From assembly GCF_009758015.1 (NCBI RefSeq), contig NZ_WSEL01000006.1, positions 62,001 through 126,000 on the forward strand: 64,000 bases of DNA. Direction: 5' to 3'. Of this stretch, positions 1 through 8,086 are shown piece by piece; within the stretch, counting starts at the first letter, position 1, and every line of letters starts with the position of its first letter. Source of the stretch: Ramlibacter pinisoli (lineage in GTDB: Bacteria > Pseudomonadota > Gammaproteobacteria > Burkholderiales > Burkholderiaceae_C). The position numbers and the translations under genes were made by a program. The notes under the pieces were generated by a model. The model did not search any database and was not told the DNA's origin. It saw only the letters and a program-made list of their open reading frames with translations.

Positions 1-196
1 GCGGCGTGGGGGCCGCGTGGCCCTTGAACTCGTCGGTCCAGGCCTTGGCCTTGGCGGCGTTGCGGTTGTAGACGGTCACGTCATGGCCGGCCAGCGCCAG
101 GTGGCCGGCCATCGGGAAGCCCATGACGCCCAGGCCCAGGAAGGCCACCTTGCGCGCGGGTGTGGGGTCGTAGGTCTTCGGGTTGGTGCTGGGCAT
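1..196 (-). CDS. 3-hydroxyisobutyrate dehydrogenase-like NAD(P)-binding protein, N-terminal part
   Basis: Only the first 65 codons are in the window; the gene runs off the left edge. After a short polar leader the protein reads KVAFLGLGVMGFPMAGHLA, the GxGxMGxxMA dinucleotide-binding loop of the beta-hydroxyacid dehydrogenase family (3-hydroxyisobutyrate, tartronate semialdehyde or 6-phosphogluconate dehydrogenase type), followed by GHDVTVYNRN, where the Asn-Arg after the second strand favours NADP(H) in many members. The family oxidises a hydroxyacid to an aldehyde in the cytoplasm. The ATG at 196-194 is the first in frame. The substrate cannot be inferred because the catalytic lysine region lies outside the window. 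Confidence 0.85.
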   Translation of the reverse strand, partial: MPSTNPKTYDPTPARKVAFLGLGVMGFPMAGHLALAGHDVTVYNRNAAKAKAWTDEFKGHAAPTP

Positions 197-231
197 GCGG
201 GGCTCCGGTGTTGGGGGGAAAAGGGCGGATT

Positions 232-645
232 CTAGGAGGCCACCGCCGGCCGCGCTCGGTCCTGCAGCGCGTACTGGGCCAGGCCGGCGCCGAACGACCA
301 GTTCTCGCGCGCGGTCTCGAGCAGGTTGACGATCACGTCCTCTCCGCGCAGGTCGGCGGCGCGCGCCACGTCACGCGCGATGCGGTCGTACAGCGCCTCC
401 TTCAGCCCGACGGTGCGGCCGGGCGAGCAGGCGATCTGCACGAACGCCACCCGGTCGCCGTGCTCGATACCCAGGAAGCGCGGCGTGCAGACCAGCTCGC
501 CGGGGGCGCGGCGCGCCACCACGTGGAACAGGTCGTCCGGCGGCACCTGGAAGATGTCCACCAGCGCCTGGTGCACGGCGCGCGAGACGGCGGCGGCGGC
601 GGGCGCCGGCACGGAGGCGGGAAGGTCGATGCGCACGAGCGGCAT
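232..645 (-). CDS. Tautomerase family protein
   Basis: This 137-residue protein begins MPLVRIDLP; the proline after the initiator methionine is the catalytic base of 4-oxalocrotonate tautomerase superfamily enzymes once Met is removed. At roughly 130 residues it belongs to the longer, fused-repeat branch (malonate semialdehyde decarboxylase or cis-chloroacrylate dehalogenase size) rather than the 62-residue 4-OT type. A conserved C-terminal motif ENWSFGAGLAQYA is visible. The start at 645 is chosen because CCAGGAGACC lies just upstream and because translation must begin at Met-Pro for activity; a longer frame to 720 would bury that proline. The substrate is unknown. Confidence 0.85.
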   Translation of the reverse strand: MPLVRIDLPASVPAPAAAAVSRAVHQALVDIFQVPPDDLFHVVARRAPGELVCTPRFLGIEHGDRVAFVQIACSPGRTVGLKEALYDRIARDVARAADLRGEDVIVNLLETARENWSFGAGLAQYALQDRARPAVAS

Positions 646-806
646 GGGAAGGTCTCCTGGTTGGGAAGACCCGCACTGTGCCGCCGCCCGGCAGCGGCCG
701 AAACGCCGGGGGACGCACAACGGTTTTGCAGCGGCTGCAAATGCAGTGCCGCTCCTCGCGCGGCCGGGCTCGAACCGGCGTCATGCCGGGCACCGCCCAC
801 CGCGTC

Positions 807-1051
807 GTCATGCCGGGCTCGACCCGGCATCCACCCCGGAACGACGCCGCACCTGGACGAGGAACTGGAGATGGATTGCGGGTCAAGCCCGCAATGACGG
901 GGAGGGTCACGTCAGCCTCAACCCGGAGTGCCGTCGCCTCACCCTGAAAGTCGTCATGCCGGGCTCGACCCGGCATCCATCCCCCGAACGACGCCGCACC
1001 CGGACGAGGGACAGGAGATGGATTGCGGGTCAAGCCCGCAATGACGGGGAG
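807..1051. repeat. Two direct copies of a bipartite palindromic intergenic repeat
   Basis: Two units of about 98 bp (807-904 and 954-1051) are nearly identical. Each has a first hairpin with arms ATGCCGGG/CCCGGCAT around a 5-nt loop (810-830 and 956-976), a 44-45 nt linker, and a second hairpin with arms ATTGCGGG/CCCGCAAT (875-895 and 1022-1042). Related units occur at 42148-42232 (inverted orientation) and 45035-45120. This is the architecture of REP/BIME-like dispersed elements. There is no protein-coding evidence in 646-1128; the rest of this gap holds only the pilU terminator. Confidence 0.85.
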
Positions 1052-1085
1052 GGCGACGCCCGCGATGACGGGCGCGACAACAAAA

Positions 1086-1109
1086 AAAGGCCGGGCGAAC
1101 CCGGCCTTT
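1086..1109 (-). terminator. Rho-independent terminator after pilU
   Basis: Perfect stem AAAGGCCGGG / CCCGGCCTTT with loop sequence CGAA on the plus strand. Read on the minus strand it ends in a run of T residues, as an intrinsic terminator should. It lies 20 nt past the pilU stop codon. Confidence 0.85.
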
Positions 1110-1128
1110 CTGCTGGCACGCCGCCCGC

Positions 1129-2265
1129 TCAGACGATGGCGAGGTGTTCGGTCCCGCTCGACAGGTCCTGGCTCTTGGCGCGCTGCGAATTGAGCTTGAT
1201 CTGCAGCCGCAGGTCGTTGACCGAGTCGGCGTTGCGCAGCGCATCCTCGTACGTGATGATGTTGTTCTCGTAGGCGTCGAACAGCGCCTGGTCGAAGGTC
1301 TGCATCCCGAGGTTGCGGCTCTTCTTCATGATCTCCTTGATCTCGGCCACCTCGCCCTTGAAGATCAGGTCGCTGATCAGCGGGCTGTTGAGCATGATCT
1401 CCACCATGGCCTGGCGGCCCTTGCCGTCCTGCTTGGGCACCAGGCGCTGCGAGATCATGGCCTTGAGGTTGAGCGACAGGTCCATCAGCAGCTGGGTGCG
1501 CCGCTCCTCGGGGAAGAAGTTGATCACGCGGTCGAGCGCCTGGTTGGCGCTGTTGGCGTGCAGCGTGCACAGGCACAGGTGGCCGGTCTCGGCGAAGGCG
1601 ATCGCGTGCTCCATGGTCTCGCGGTCGCGCACCTCGCCCATCAGGATGACGTCGGGCGCCTGGCGCAGCGTGTTCTTCAGCGCCGACTCCCAGTTGTCGG
1701 TGTCCAGCCCCACCTCGCGCTGGGTGATGACGCAGTTCTTGTGCGGGTGCACGAACTCCACCGGATCCTCGATGGTGATGATGTGGCCGTAGCTGTTGTC
1801 GTTGCGCCAGTCGATCATGGCCGCCAGCGTGGTCGACTTGCCCGAGCCGGTGGCGCCCACCAGGATGCACAGGCCGCGCTTGGACATCACCACGTCCTTG
1901 AGCACCTGCGGCACGCCCAGCTTGTCGATGGTGGGCAGCGTGGTCGGGATGACCCGCAGCACCATGCCCACCTTGCCCTGCTGCACGAAGGCGTTGACGC
2001 GGAAGCGCCCGATGCCCGGCGGCGAGATGGCGAAGTTGCACTCCTTGGTGCGCTCGAACTCCGCGGCCTGCTTGTCGTTCATGATCGAACGCGCCAGCGC
2101 CAGCGTGTGCTGGCCGGTCAGCGGCTGCGGCGAGACCTTGGTGACCTTGCCGTCGACCTTGATGGCCGGCGGGAAGTCGCCCGTGATGAACAGGTCGCTG
2201 CCATTGCGGCTGACCATCAGCTTGAGCAGGTCGTTGATGAACTTCGTCGCCTGGTCGCGTTCCAT
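1129..2265 (-). CDS. pilU: Type IV pilus ATPase PilU
   Basis: A 378-residue cytoplasmic ATPase of the PilT/PilU secretion-ATPase family; PilU supports pilus retraction in twitching motility together with PilT. Visible motifs are Walker A GATGSGKST, an Asp box (TIEDPVEFVH), Walker B ILMGEVRD, and a His box GHLCLCTLHANSA. Length matches PilU (about 380) rather than PilT (about 345), and the C-terminal tail past the ATPase core is PilU-like. The ATG at 2265 has GAGGAGCC upstream; the frame continues upstream but that part is antisense-like sequence inside pilT. It lies 44 nt downstream of pilT in the same direction, so the two are probably one operon ending at the terminator at 1086-1109. Confidence 0.95.
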   Translation of the reverse strand: MERDQATKFINDLLKLMVSRNGSDLFITGDFPPAIKVDGKVTKVSPQPLTGQHTLALARSIMNDKQAAEFERTKECNFAISPPGIGRFRVNAFVQQGKVGMVLRVIPTTLPTIDKLGVPQVLKDVVMSKRGLCILVGATGSGKSTTLAAMIDWRNDNSYGHIITIEDPVEFVHPHKNCVITQREVGLDTDNWESALKNTLRQAPDVILMGEVRDRETMEHAIAFAETGHLCLCTLHANSANQALDRVINFFPEERRTQLLMDLSLNLKAMISQRLVPKQDGKGRQAMVEIMLNSPLISDLIFKGEVAEIKEIMKKSRNLGMQTFDQALFDAYENNIITYEDALRNADSVNDLRLQIKLNSQRAKSQDLSSGTEHLAIV

Positions 2266-2309
2266 CGCGGCTCCTCGTGGGTTGTTGGGGCCTGGCAGCC
2301 GCCGCCGGG

Positions 2310-3353
2310 CTAGCCGGGGAAGTTCTCGGGGATCTTGGCCTTGCCGCGGGCTTCCGCGGGGCTGATGACGTTGCGCTTGACCAGGTCGGCCAGGTTCTGG
2401 TCGAGGGTCTGCATGCCGAAGCTGTTGCCGGTCTGGATGGCGGAGTACATCTGCGCCACCTTGGCCTCGCGGATCAGGTTCCGGATGGCGCTGGTGCCCA
2501 GCATGATCTCGTGCGCCGCCACCCGGCCGTTGCCGTCCTTGGTCTTGCACAGGGTCTGCGAGATGACCGCCTGCAGCGACTCGGACAGCATGGCGCGGAT
2601 CATCTCCTTCTCCTCGGCCGGGAAGACGTCGATGATGCGGTCGATGGTCTTGGCGGCGCTGGAGGTGTGCAGCGTGCCGAACACCAGGTGGCCGGTCTCG
2701 GCGGCGGTCATGGCCAGGCGGATGGTCTCCAGGTCGCGCATTTCACCCACCAGGATGGCGTCCGGGTCCTCGCGCAGCGCCGACTTCAGGGCGGCGGCGA
2801 ACGAGAGGGTCATGTTGCCCACCTCGCGCTGGTTGATCAGGCACTTCTTGGATTCGTGCACGAACTCGATCGGGTCTTCCACCGTGAGGATGTGGCCGTA
2901 CTCGGTCTCGTTCAGGTAGTTGACCATCGCCGCCAGCGTGGTCGACTTGCCCGAGCCGGTGGGGCCGGTCACCAACACCATGCCGCGCGGCTTGAGCGCC
3001 AGGTCGCCGAAGATCTTGGGCGCGTTCAGCTGCTCCAGCGTGAGGATCTTGGACGGGATGGTGCGGAACACGGCGCCGGCGCCGCGGTTCTGGTTGAAGG
3101 CGTTGACCCGGAAGCGCGCCAGCCCCTCGATCTCGAACGAGAAGTCGCACTCGAGGAACTCCTCGTACTGCTTGCGCTGGGTGTCGTTCATGATGTCGTA
3201 CACCATGCCGTGCACCTGCTTGTGGTCCAGCGCATCGACGTTGATGCGCCGCACGTCGCCGTGGACCCGGATCATCGGCGGCAGGCCGGCCGACAGGTGC
3301 AGGTCGGACGCCTTGTTCTTGACGCTGAATGCCAGCAGCTGGGTAATATCCAC
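2310..3353 (-). CDS. pilT: Type IV pilus retraction ATPase PilT
   Basis: A 347-residue hexameric ATPase that powers type IV pilus retraction. It begins MDITQLLAFSVKNKASDLHL from a GTG codon at 3353, with the family's N-terminal SDLHLSAG motif in place and AGAGGGA as ribosome site. Walker A is GPTGSGKST, the Asp box is TVEDPIEFVH, Walker B is ILVGEMRDLE and the His box is GHLVFGTLHTSSA. The length is standard. It precedes pilU and is divergent from yggS, an arrangement familiar in Comamonadaceae. The upstream in-frame extension to 3932 overlaps yggS and is rejected. Confidence 0.96.
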   Translation of the reverse strand: MDITQLLAFSVKNKASDLHLSAGLPPMIRVHGDVRRINVDALDHKQVHGMVYDIMNDTQRKQYEEFLECDFSFEIEGLARFRVNAFNQNRGAGAVFRTIPSKILTLEQLNAPKIFGDLALKPRGMVLVTGPTGSGKSTTLAAMVNYLNETEYGHILTVEDPIEFVHESKKCLINQREVGNMTLSFAAALKSALREDPDAILVGEMRDLETIRLAMTAAETGHLVFGTLHTSSAAKTIDRIIDVFPAEEKEMIRAMLSESLQAVISQTLCKTKDGNGRVAAHEIMLGTSAIRNLIREAKVAQMYSAIQTGNSFGMQTLDQNLADLVKRNVISPAEARGKAKIPENFPG

Positions 3354-3368
3354 GCAGTCCCTCTCTCC

Positions 3369-3382
3369 ACGCAACGTTGCGT
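3369..3382. promoter_or_regulatory. 14-bp perfect palindrome between pilT and yggS
   Basis: ACGCAACGTTGCGT is a perfect inverted repeat in the 48-nt gap between two divergent start codons. Its position would let a dimeric regulator act on either gene. No regulator is identified; a chance palindrome is possible. Confidence 0.35.
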
Positions 3383-3401
3383 CAATGAGCCCCGGCCGAT
3401 T

Positions 3402-4094
3402 ATGACGACGATTGCCAGCAACCTCTACAACGTGCGCGCGCGCATCGCCGACGCCTGTGCGCGGGCGCAACGGCCAGTGAACGAAGTCACGCTGCTGGCC
3501 GTGAGTAAGACTTTTGGTCCTGATGCCGTGCGCGAGGCCCATGCCGCCGGCCAGTCGGCCTTCGGCGAGAACTACATCCAGGAAGCGATCGAGAAGGTGG
3601 CGCTGCTGGCCGACCTGCCGCTGCAGTGGCACTGCATCGGCCCGATCCAGAGCAACAAGACCCGCCTCGTCGCGCAGCACTTCGCCTGGGCCCACACCAT
3701 CGACCGCCTGAAGATCGCCGAGCGCCTGTCCGAGCAGCGGCCGCCGGCGCTGCCGCCGCTGTCGGTGTGCGTGCAGGTCAACATCGACGGCGGCGCCAGC
3801 AAGGCCGGGGTGGCACCCGGCGAGGCCTTCGGGCTGGCGCAGGAGGTGGCCCGCCTGCCCCACCTGCGGCTGCGCGGGCTGATGACGATCCCGGACCCGC
3901 AGGACAGCTTCGAGGCCCAGCTCGTCACCCACGAGCGCGCCGCCGCCCTGTTCCAGGAGCTGCGCGCGGCCGGCCTCGACCTGGACACGCTGTCGATGGG
4001 GATGACCGCCGACCTGGAGGCGGCGGTGGCCGCCGGCAGCACGCTGGTGCGGGTGGGCACCGCCATCTTCGGCGGCCGCGCGCGCGCCGGCTAG
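3402..4094 (+). CDS. yggS: YggS family pyridoxal-phosphate homeostasis protein
   Basis: A 230-residue single-domain alanine-racemase-fold (type III PLP) protein. Family hallmarks are visible: LLAVSKTFGPDAVREA with the PLP-binding lysine, FGENYIQEA, WHCIGPIQSNKTR, VNIDGGASKAGV, GLMTIPDP, LSMGMTADLEAAV and VRVGTAIFG at the phosphate-binding end. YggS/PLPBP proteins bind PLP and buffer its level; no classical racemase activity is known. The ATG at 3402 gives the usual length. The gene is divergent from pilT. Confidence 0.95.
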   Translation: MTTIASNLYNVRARIADACARAQRPVNEVTLLAVSKTFGPDAVREAHAAGQSAFGENYIQEAIEKVALLADLPLQWHCIGPIQSNKTRLVAQHFAWAHTIDRLKIAERLSEQRPPALPPLSVCVQVNIDGGASKAGVAPGEAFGLAQEVARLPHLRLRGLMTIPDPQDSFEAQLVTHERAAALFQELRAAGLDLDTLSMGMTADLEAAVAAGSTLVRVGTAIFGGRARAG

Positions 4095-4104
4095 CGGTCG
4101 CGCG

Positions 4105-5355
4105 TCAGGCCCAGTCGCGGTCGGGCGCCGGCCGCAGCCGGCGGGCGGCGTCCACCACGTCCTGCAGGTCCACCGGGTCGCTGAACGGGTCCTCGTCCAG
4201 TTCGGTCACCCGGTTCAACTCCTTCTGCCAGCGCCGCAGCTCCGCCACGTAGGGCGCGTGCGGCACCCGCGACAGGCCGCCCTCGCAGGGCACCAGGTCG
4301 CAGATGCCGTTGTGCAGCCATTGCCCGGTGTGCCAGTCCGGCATGTCCACGCCCGGGAACAGGCAGATGCCGTGCAGGTCCATGCCCTGGTTGACGGCTG
4401 CCATCGACTCGTTCATCACGTCGCGCAGCCACTCGGGCCGGCCCTTGCCCATGCCGCTGGTCTCGCCGATCAGCATCGGCCGCCGATAGCGCTCCCAGAC
4501 CCGCTGCAGCAGCGTGCACAGCGGCTCGATGCCGGGGCTGCCGGGCGCCAGCGCCTTGTGCGGCCCGTGCTCGCGGTACTCCATCTGGCCGAACGAGTAG
4601 TTGTTCGCGCCGACGATGTCCAGGATCTCGGGCGCCCCGCCCAGCTCCGGGTGTTCCTTGCCGCACAGGATGTCCCAGGCCAGGAAGGCATCGACGAAGG
4701 TCTCGTGCGCCGCCGCCTCCTGCTGGTCCGGGCGGTCGGGCGGCGCCACCACCTGGATCAGCGGGTCGACGTGGACCATGCGCGCCTGCGGCAGCACCTC
4801 GCGCAGCGCCCGCACCCCGGCGATCGCGGCCTTGCACAGCGCCACCCGCAGCCGCTCGCGGCCCTCGCGCGTGGTGCCGTACGGCGCCACCCAGCCCCAC
4901 TCGCCGCCGGCGAAGGAGAAGAAGGTGATCTCGTTGATGGGGGTGAACCAGGCCGGCCCGTCGAGGTGCTGCGAGACATGGCGCGCGCAGGCCCGGCAGT
5001 AGTCGGCGAAGCGGGCGGCGAAGGCATCGTCGAACGGGTCGGCATCGTCCGGGTAGCCGTAGTGGAACAGGTCCCAGACCGGCCGGATCCGGGTGCGCCG
5101 CATCGCCTCCAGCATCGGCTCGATCGGCGAGAAGTCGTAGCGCCCCCCGCCCTGGTCGACCAGCGGCCAGGGGATGCCTTCGCGGGCGACCGCGATGCCC
5201 AGGTCGTGCAACAGCTGGTAGTCCTCCAGGGCGTGCTCGCGGTGGTGCGTCTCGGCCACCAGGTCGCGGCGCCGCCCGTCCTTCCAGCGGAAGGTCGAGC
5301 ACTCGAAGCCGGAGAGGAAGAAGGTGGGGAAGATCCCCTCGTGGCGTGCGCCCAT
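4105..5355 (-). CDS. GH1-like clan A glycoside hydrolase
   Basis: A 416-residue protein resembling glycoside hydrolase family 1 (beta-glucosidase type, TIM barrel). After a start that includes FLSGFECSTF come RWKDGRRRDLVAETHH, then WFTPINEITFF near residue 140, which aligns with the TxNEP acid/base glutamate motif but has INEI. The late motif MLIGETSGMG aligns with the nucleophile strand (I/VTENG in GH1). Both glutamates are therefore present in altered surroundings. No signal peptide is seen, so it is probably cytoplasmic. It is divergent from the SCO gene and convergent with yggS. Sugar specificity is unknown; a related clan A family is an alternative. Confidence 0.75.
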   Translation of the reverse strand: MGARHEGIFPTFFLSGFECSTFRWKDGRRRDLVAETHHREHALEDYQLLHDLGIAVAREGIPWPLVDQGGGRYDFSPIEPMLEAMRRTRIRPVWDLFHYGYPDDADPFDDAFAARFADYCRACARHVSQHLDGPAWFTPINEITFFSFAGGEWGWVAPYGTTREGRERLRVALCKAAIAGVRALREVLPQARMVHVDPLIQVVAPPDRPDQQEAAAHETFVDAFLAWDILCGKEHPELGGAPEILDIVGANNYSFGQMEYREHGPHKALAPGSPGIEPLCTLLQRVWERYRRPMLIGETSGMGKGRPEWLRDVMNESMAAVNQGMDLHGICLFPGVDMPDWHTGQWLHNGICDLVPCEGGLSRVPHAPYVAELRRWQKELNRVTELDEDPFSDPVDLQDVVDAARRLRPAPDRDWA

Positions 5356-5561
5356 GTCGCCACTGGACCACGGCCGTGCACCCCACGGTGGTGCGGCCTG
5401 TACCCAATCGCAAGAACTGGTGTCCGCACAAACCCGGCCGCCAGCGCGCCGCCCGGCCCGGCGATTCGACCGGCGCCCGATGGGCTGTGGCCCGGCCGTT
5501 TACGGGGTGGCGCAGGCGCGACCCAGACTGAGCCGGCATTTCCCCACCCAGGAGGCCTGCC

Positions 5562-6179
5562 ATGCAAGAGCCGTCCCTTTTCCCCGCCCCCCTGCCGCCG
5601 GTGCGGCGCCGCCACCTTCCCGCCCTGCTGGCGCTGGCGCCCTGGGCGGTGCGGCCGGCCCGGGCCGCACCGAGCGCGGCGCCGCCCGACCGGGCCGACT
5701 TTCCCAACGTGGTGCTGGTCAACCAGCACGGGCGGCCGGTGCGCTTCTACGACGACCTGGTGCTCGGCGACCACGTCGTCGCCGTCCACTTCATGTACGC
5801 CCAGTGCGCCGACATCTGCCCGATGACGACGGCCAACCTGGCCCGGGTGCAGGGCCTGCTGGGCGAGCGGCTGGGACGCGAGGTGCGCCTGGCCTCGATC
5901 AGCATCGATCCGCGGCGCGACACCCCGGTCATCCTGAAGGCCTATGCGGAGAAGTTCGACGCCCGCGAGGGCTGGCAGTTCTTCACCGGCCAGCCCAAGG
6001 ACATCGAGCAGATCCGCCGCCAGCTGGGCGTCTGGGAGCGCGACCCGGCACGCGACCGCGACAAGTCGCAGCACACCGGGATGCTGGTGTACGGCAACCA
6101 GGCGCGCGGCCGCTGGAGCCGCGTGTCCGCGCTGGCCGACCCGGCGCGCATCGCCGCCAGCCTCACCCGCTGGGCCTGA
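5562..6179 (+). CDS. SCO1/SenC family copper-binding thioredoxin-like protein
   Basis: A 205-residue exported protein of the SCO1/SenC/PrrC family. Residues 1-40 form an Arg-containing hydrophobic leader ending near RAAPSAAPP. The copper site is complete: CADICP (CxxxCP) and the downstream histidine in DKSQHTGMLVYG. SCO proteins deliver copper to, or keep thiols reduced in, cytochrome oxidase and related cuproenzymes in the periplasm. The ATG follows CCAGGAGG at ideal spacing. The next gene, 33 nt downstream, is a multicopper oxidase, so this SCO copy may serve that enzyme rather than a terminal oxidase (inference). Confidence 0.92.
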   Translation: MQEPSLFPAPLPPVRRRHLPALLALAPWAVRPARAAPSAAPPDRADFPNVVLVNQHGRPVRFYDDLVLGDHVVAVHFMYAQCADICPMTTANLARVQGLLGERLGREVRLASISIDPRRDTPVILKAYAEKFDAREGWQFFTGQPKDIEQIRRQLGVWERDPARDRDKSQHTGMLVYGNQARGRWSRVSALADPARIAASLTRWA

Positions 6180-6212
6180 GCCCGGCCCCGTCCCCTCTGC
6201 CAGGAGAACAGC

Positions 6213-8048
6213 ATGCACCGCAGACACCTGTTCCAGCTGGGCCTGGGAGGCTCGGCCGCCGCGGCGCTGTCGTGGCCGATGCTGCGGGCCCAGACCCGCT
6301 CCGCGAGCGACCTGCGACCGGTGCTGACGCCGTTCCGGGACCCCCTGCCGTCGCCCCCGGAGCCGCGCCCGATCGACTGGAGCCCCAACCGGCTGCCGTT
6401 CGCCGACCTCGACACCGAGGCGCGCCGCTTCGTCGACCCGACCCAGGTGCGCGGCAAGGTCACCTTCTACCGCATCGTCTCCGAGGTGCGGCGGGTAAAC
6501 TTCCATTCGCAGCTGCCCGACACCGAGATCTGGGGCTACCGCGACGGCACCGTGCTGGCGGGCCAGTGGCCGTATGCGCTCGGCCCGACCTTCCGCCGCC
6601 CGCTGTCCAACCACAACGAGTTCGTCGGCACGGTGGTGCGGCACGAGAACCAGCTGCCGACCGTGGCGGAGCACCGCGGCTTCGGCGAGCCGCGCACCAC
6701 GGTGCACCTGCACGGCGCCCACGTGCCGGCCCGCTTCGACGGCTACCCGGTGAACATGACGCTGGCCGACGGCACGCCGTTCAACGTCACGTTCGAGAGC
6801 GGCGGCCACTTCGACTACGCCTATCCGCTGGTGGAACCGGGCTTCTTCACGGACGGCAACCACGGCAAGCACACCGAGCGCGCCTGCACGCTCTGGTACC
6901 ACGACCACGTCCTGGACTTCACCTCGCAGAACGTCTACCGCGGCCTGGCCGGCTTCTTCCTGCTGTACGACAACCCGCAGATCGACCCCAACGACCCGAA
7001 CGGCGCGGCCCTGCAGGAGCACACGCGCGACACCGGCGACGAGACCAACGCGGCCGGGAACCCGTTCGCACTGCGGCTGCCCAGCGGCGCCTTCGACATC
7101 CCGCTGGTGCTGCAGGAAAAGACCTTCGGCCTGAACGGCGAGCTGGTCTACGACGTCTTCAACACCGACGGCTTCCTGGGCCAGTACCCGCTGGTCAACG
7201 GCAAGGTGCAGCCGTTCGTGCCGGTGAAGCGGCGCAAGTACCGCTTCCGGGTCCTGAACGGCTCGAACGCGCGCATCTACCAGCTGTTCCTGACCGACCG
7301 CAACGGCCGCAGCTACCCGATGACGCAGATCGCCACCGAGGGCGGCCTGCTGGCGCGACCGGTGCGCCGGTCCAGCTTCCTGCTGGGCATGGCCGAACGG
7401 GTCGAGGTGGTCATCGACTTCAGCGCCTTCCCGGCGCCGCAGTTCGGCGAGCTGTACCTGGAGAACCGGCTGCGGCAGGACGACGGGCGCGGCCCGAGCG
7501 GCACCTTCGAGCGGCCCGAGACCCAGTCACGCGGCACGCAGCTGCTCAAGTTCGTGCTGGAGGAGACGGTGCCCGACCCCAGCCAGGTGCCGGCCGAACT
7601 GCGGCCGTTCACGGCCACCACCGCCGCCGAGATCGCCGCGGCGCGGGTGCGCACCTTCGAGTTCGAGCGCACCAACGGCCAGTGGGCGATCAACGGCAAG
7701 CTGGCCGGCGACCTGGCCAGCCCGATGGCGAGCCCGGCGCTGGGCGTGGGCGAGCGGTGGCGGCTGGTGAACAAGGGCGGCGGCTGGTGGCACCCGATCC
7801 ACGTGCACCACGAGTTCATGCGGGTGCTGCGGCGCAACGGCCGGCTGCCGTTCGACGGCACCGGCCCCGACCTGGGCCAGAGCGTCGAGCGCGACGGACT
7901 GGCCAAGAAGGACACCATCCTGCTGGGCCCCAACAGCGAGGTCGAGGTGTACGTGAAGTTCGAGAACTACCGCGGCCCGTTCGTCTTCCACTGCCACAAC
8001 ATCGAGCACGAGGACCACGCGATGATGGCCCGCTTCGACGTGGTCTGA
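6213..8048 (+). CDS. Multicopper oxidase (CotA/bilirubin-oxidase-like)
   Basis: A 611-residue three-cupredoxin oxidase. The N-terminus MHRRHLFQLGLGGSAAAAL looks like a twin-arginine export signal. Copper ligands appear in the expected order: TTVHLHGAHV (near 170), LWYHDHVLDF (near 230), WWHPIHVHHEF (near 530) and FVFHCHNIEHEDHAMM at the C-terminus, giving T1 and T2/T3 centres. This class couples one-electron oxidation of a substrate to reduction of O2 to water in the periplasm; CotA-like members act on bilirubin, phenolics or metals. The start has CCAGGAGAACAGC upstream. It is co-transcribed with the SCO gene. The natural substrate cannot be read from the sequence. Confidence 0.92.
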   Translation: MHRRHLFQLGLGGSAAAALSWPMLRAQTRSASDLRPVLTPFRDPLPSPPEPRPIDWSPNRLPFADLDTEARRFVDPTQVRGKVTFYRIVSEVRRVNFHSQLPDTEIWGYRDGTVLAGQWPYALGPTFRRPLSNHNEFVGTVVRHENQLPTVAEHRGFGEPRTTVHLHGAHVPARFDGYPVNMTLADGTPFNVTFESGGHFDYAYPLVEPGFFTDGNHGKHTERACTLWYHDHVLDFTSQNVYRGLAGFFLLYDNPQIDPNDPNGAALQEHTRDTGDETNAAGNPFALRLPSGAFDIPLVLQEKTFGLNGELVYDVFNTDGFLGQYPLVNGKVQPFVPVKRRKYRFRVLNGSNARIYQLFLTDRNGRSYPMTQIATEGGLLARPVRRSSFLLGMAERVEVVIDFSAFPAPQFGELYLENRLRQDDGRGPSGTFERPETQSRGTQLLKFVLEETVPDPSQVPAELRPFTATTAAEIAAARVRTFEFERTNGQWAINGKLAGDLASPMASPALGVGERWRLVNKGGGWWHPIHVHHEFMRVLRRNGRLPFDGTGPDLGQSVERDGLAKKDTILLGPNSEVEVYVKFENYRGPFVFHCHNIEHEDHAMMARFDVV

Positions 8049-8062
8049 GGCACCGGGCAGGA

Positions 8063-8079
8063 AGGCCGGGAGCCGGCCT
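8063..8079. terminator. GC-rich stem between convergent genes
   Basis: Arms AGGCCGG/CCGGCCT with loop GAG lie in the 38-nt gap between the convergent oxidase and DUF3617 genes. It could stop transcription from both sides, but there is no clear T tract. Confidence 0.4.
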
Positions 8080-8086
8080 GCTCCAC

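Noticed and set aside
807..1051. CRISPR-like array
   Set aside because: There are only two units, the repeat is internally palindromic and about 98 bp long, the spacers are not of uniform length and there are no cas genes.
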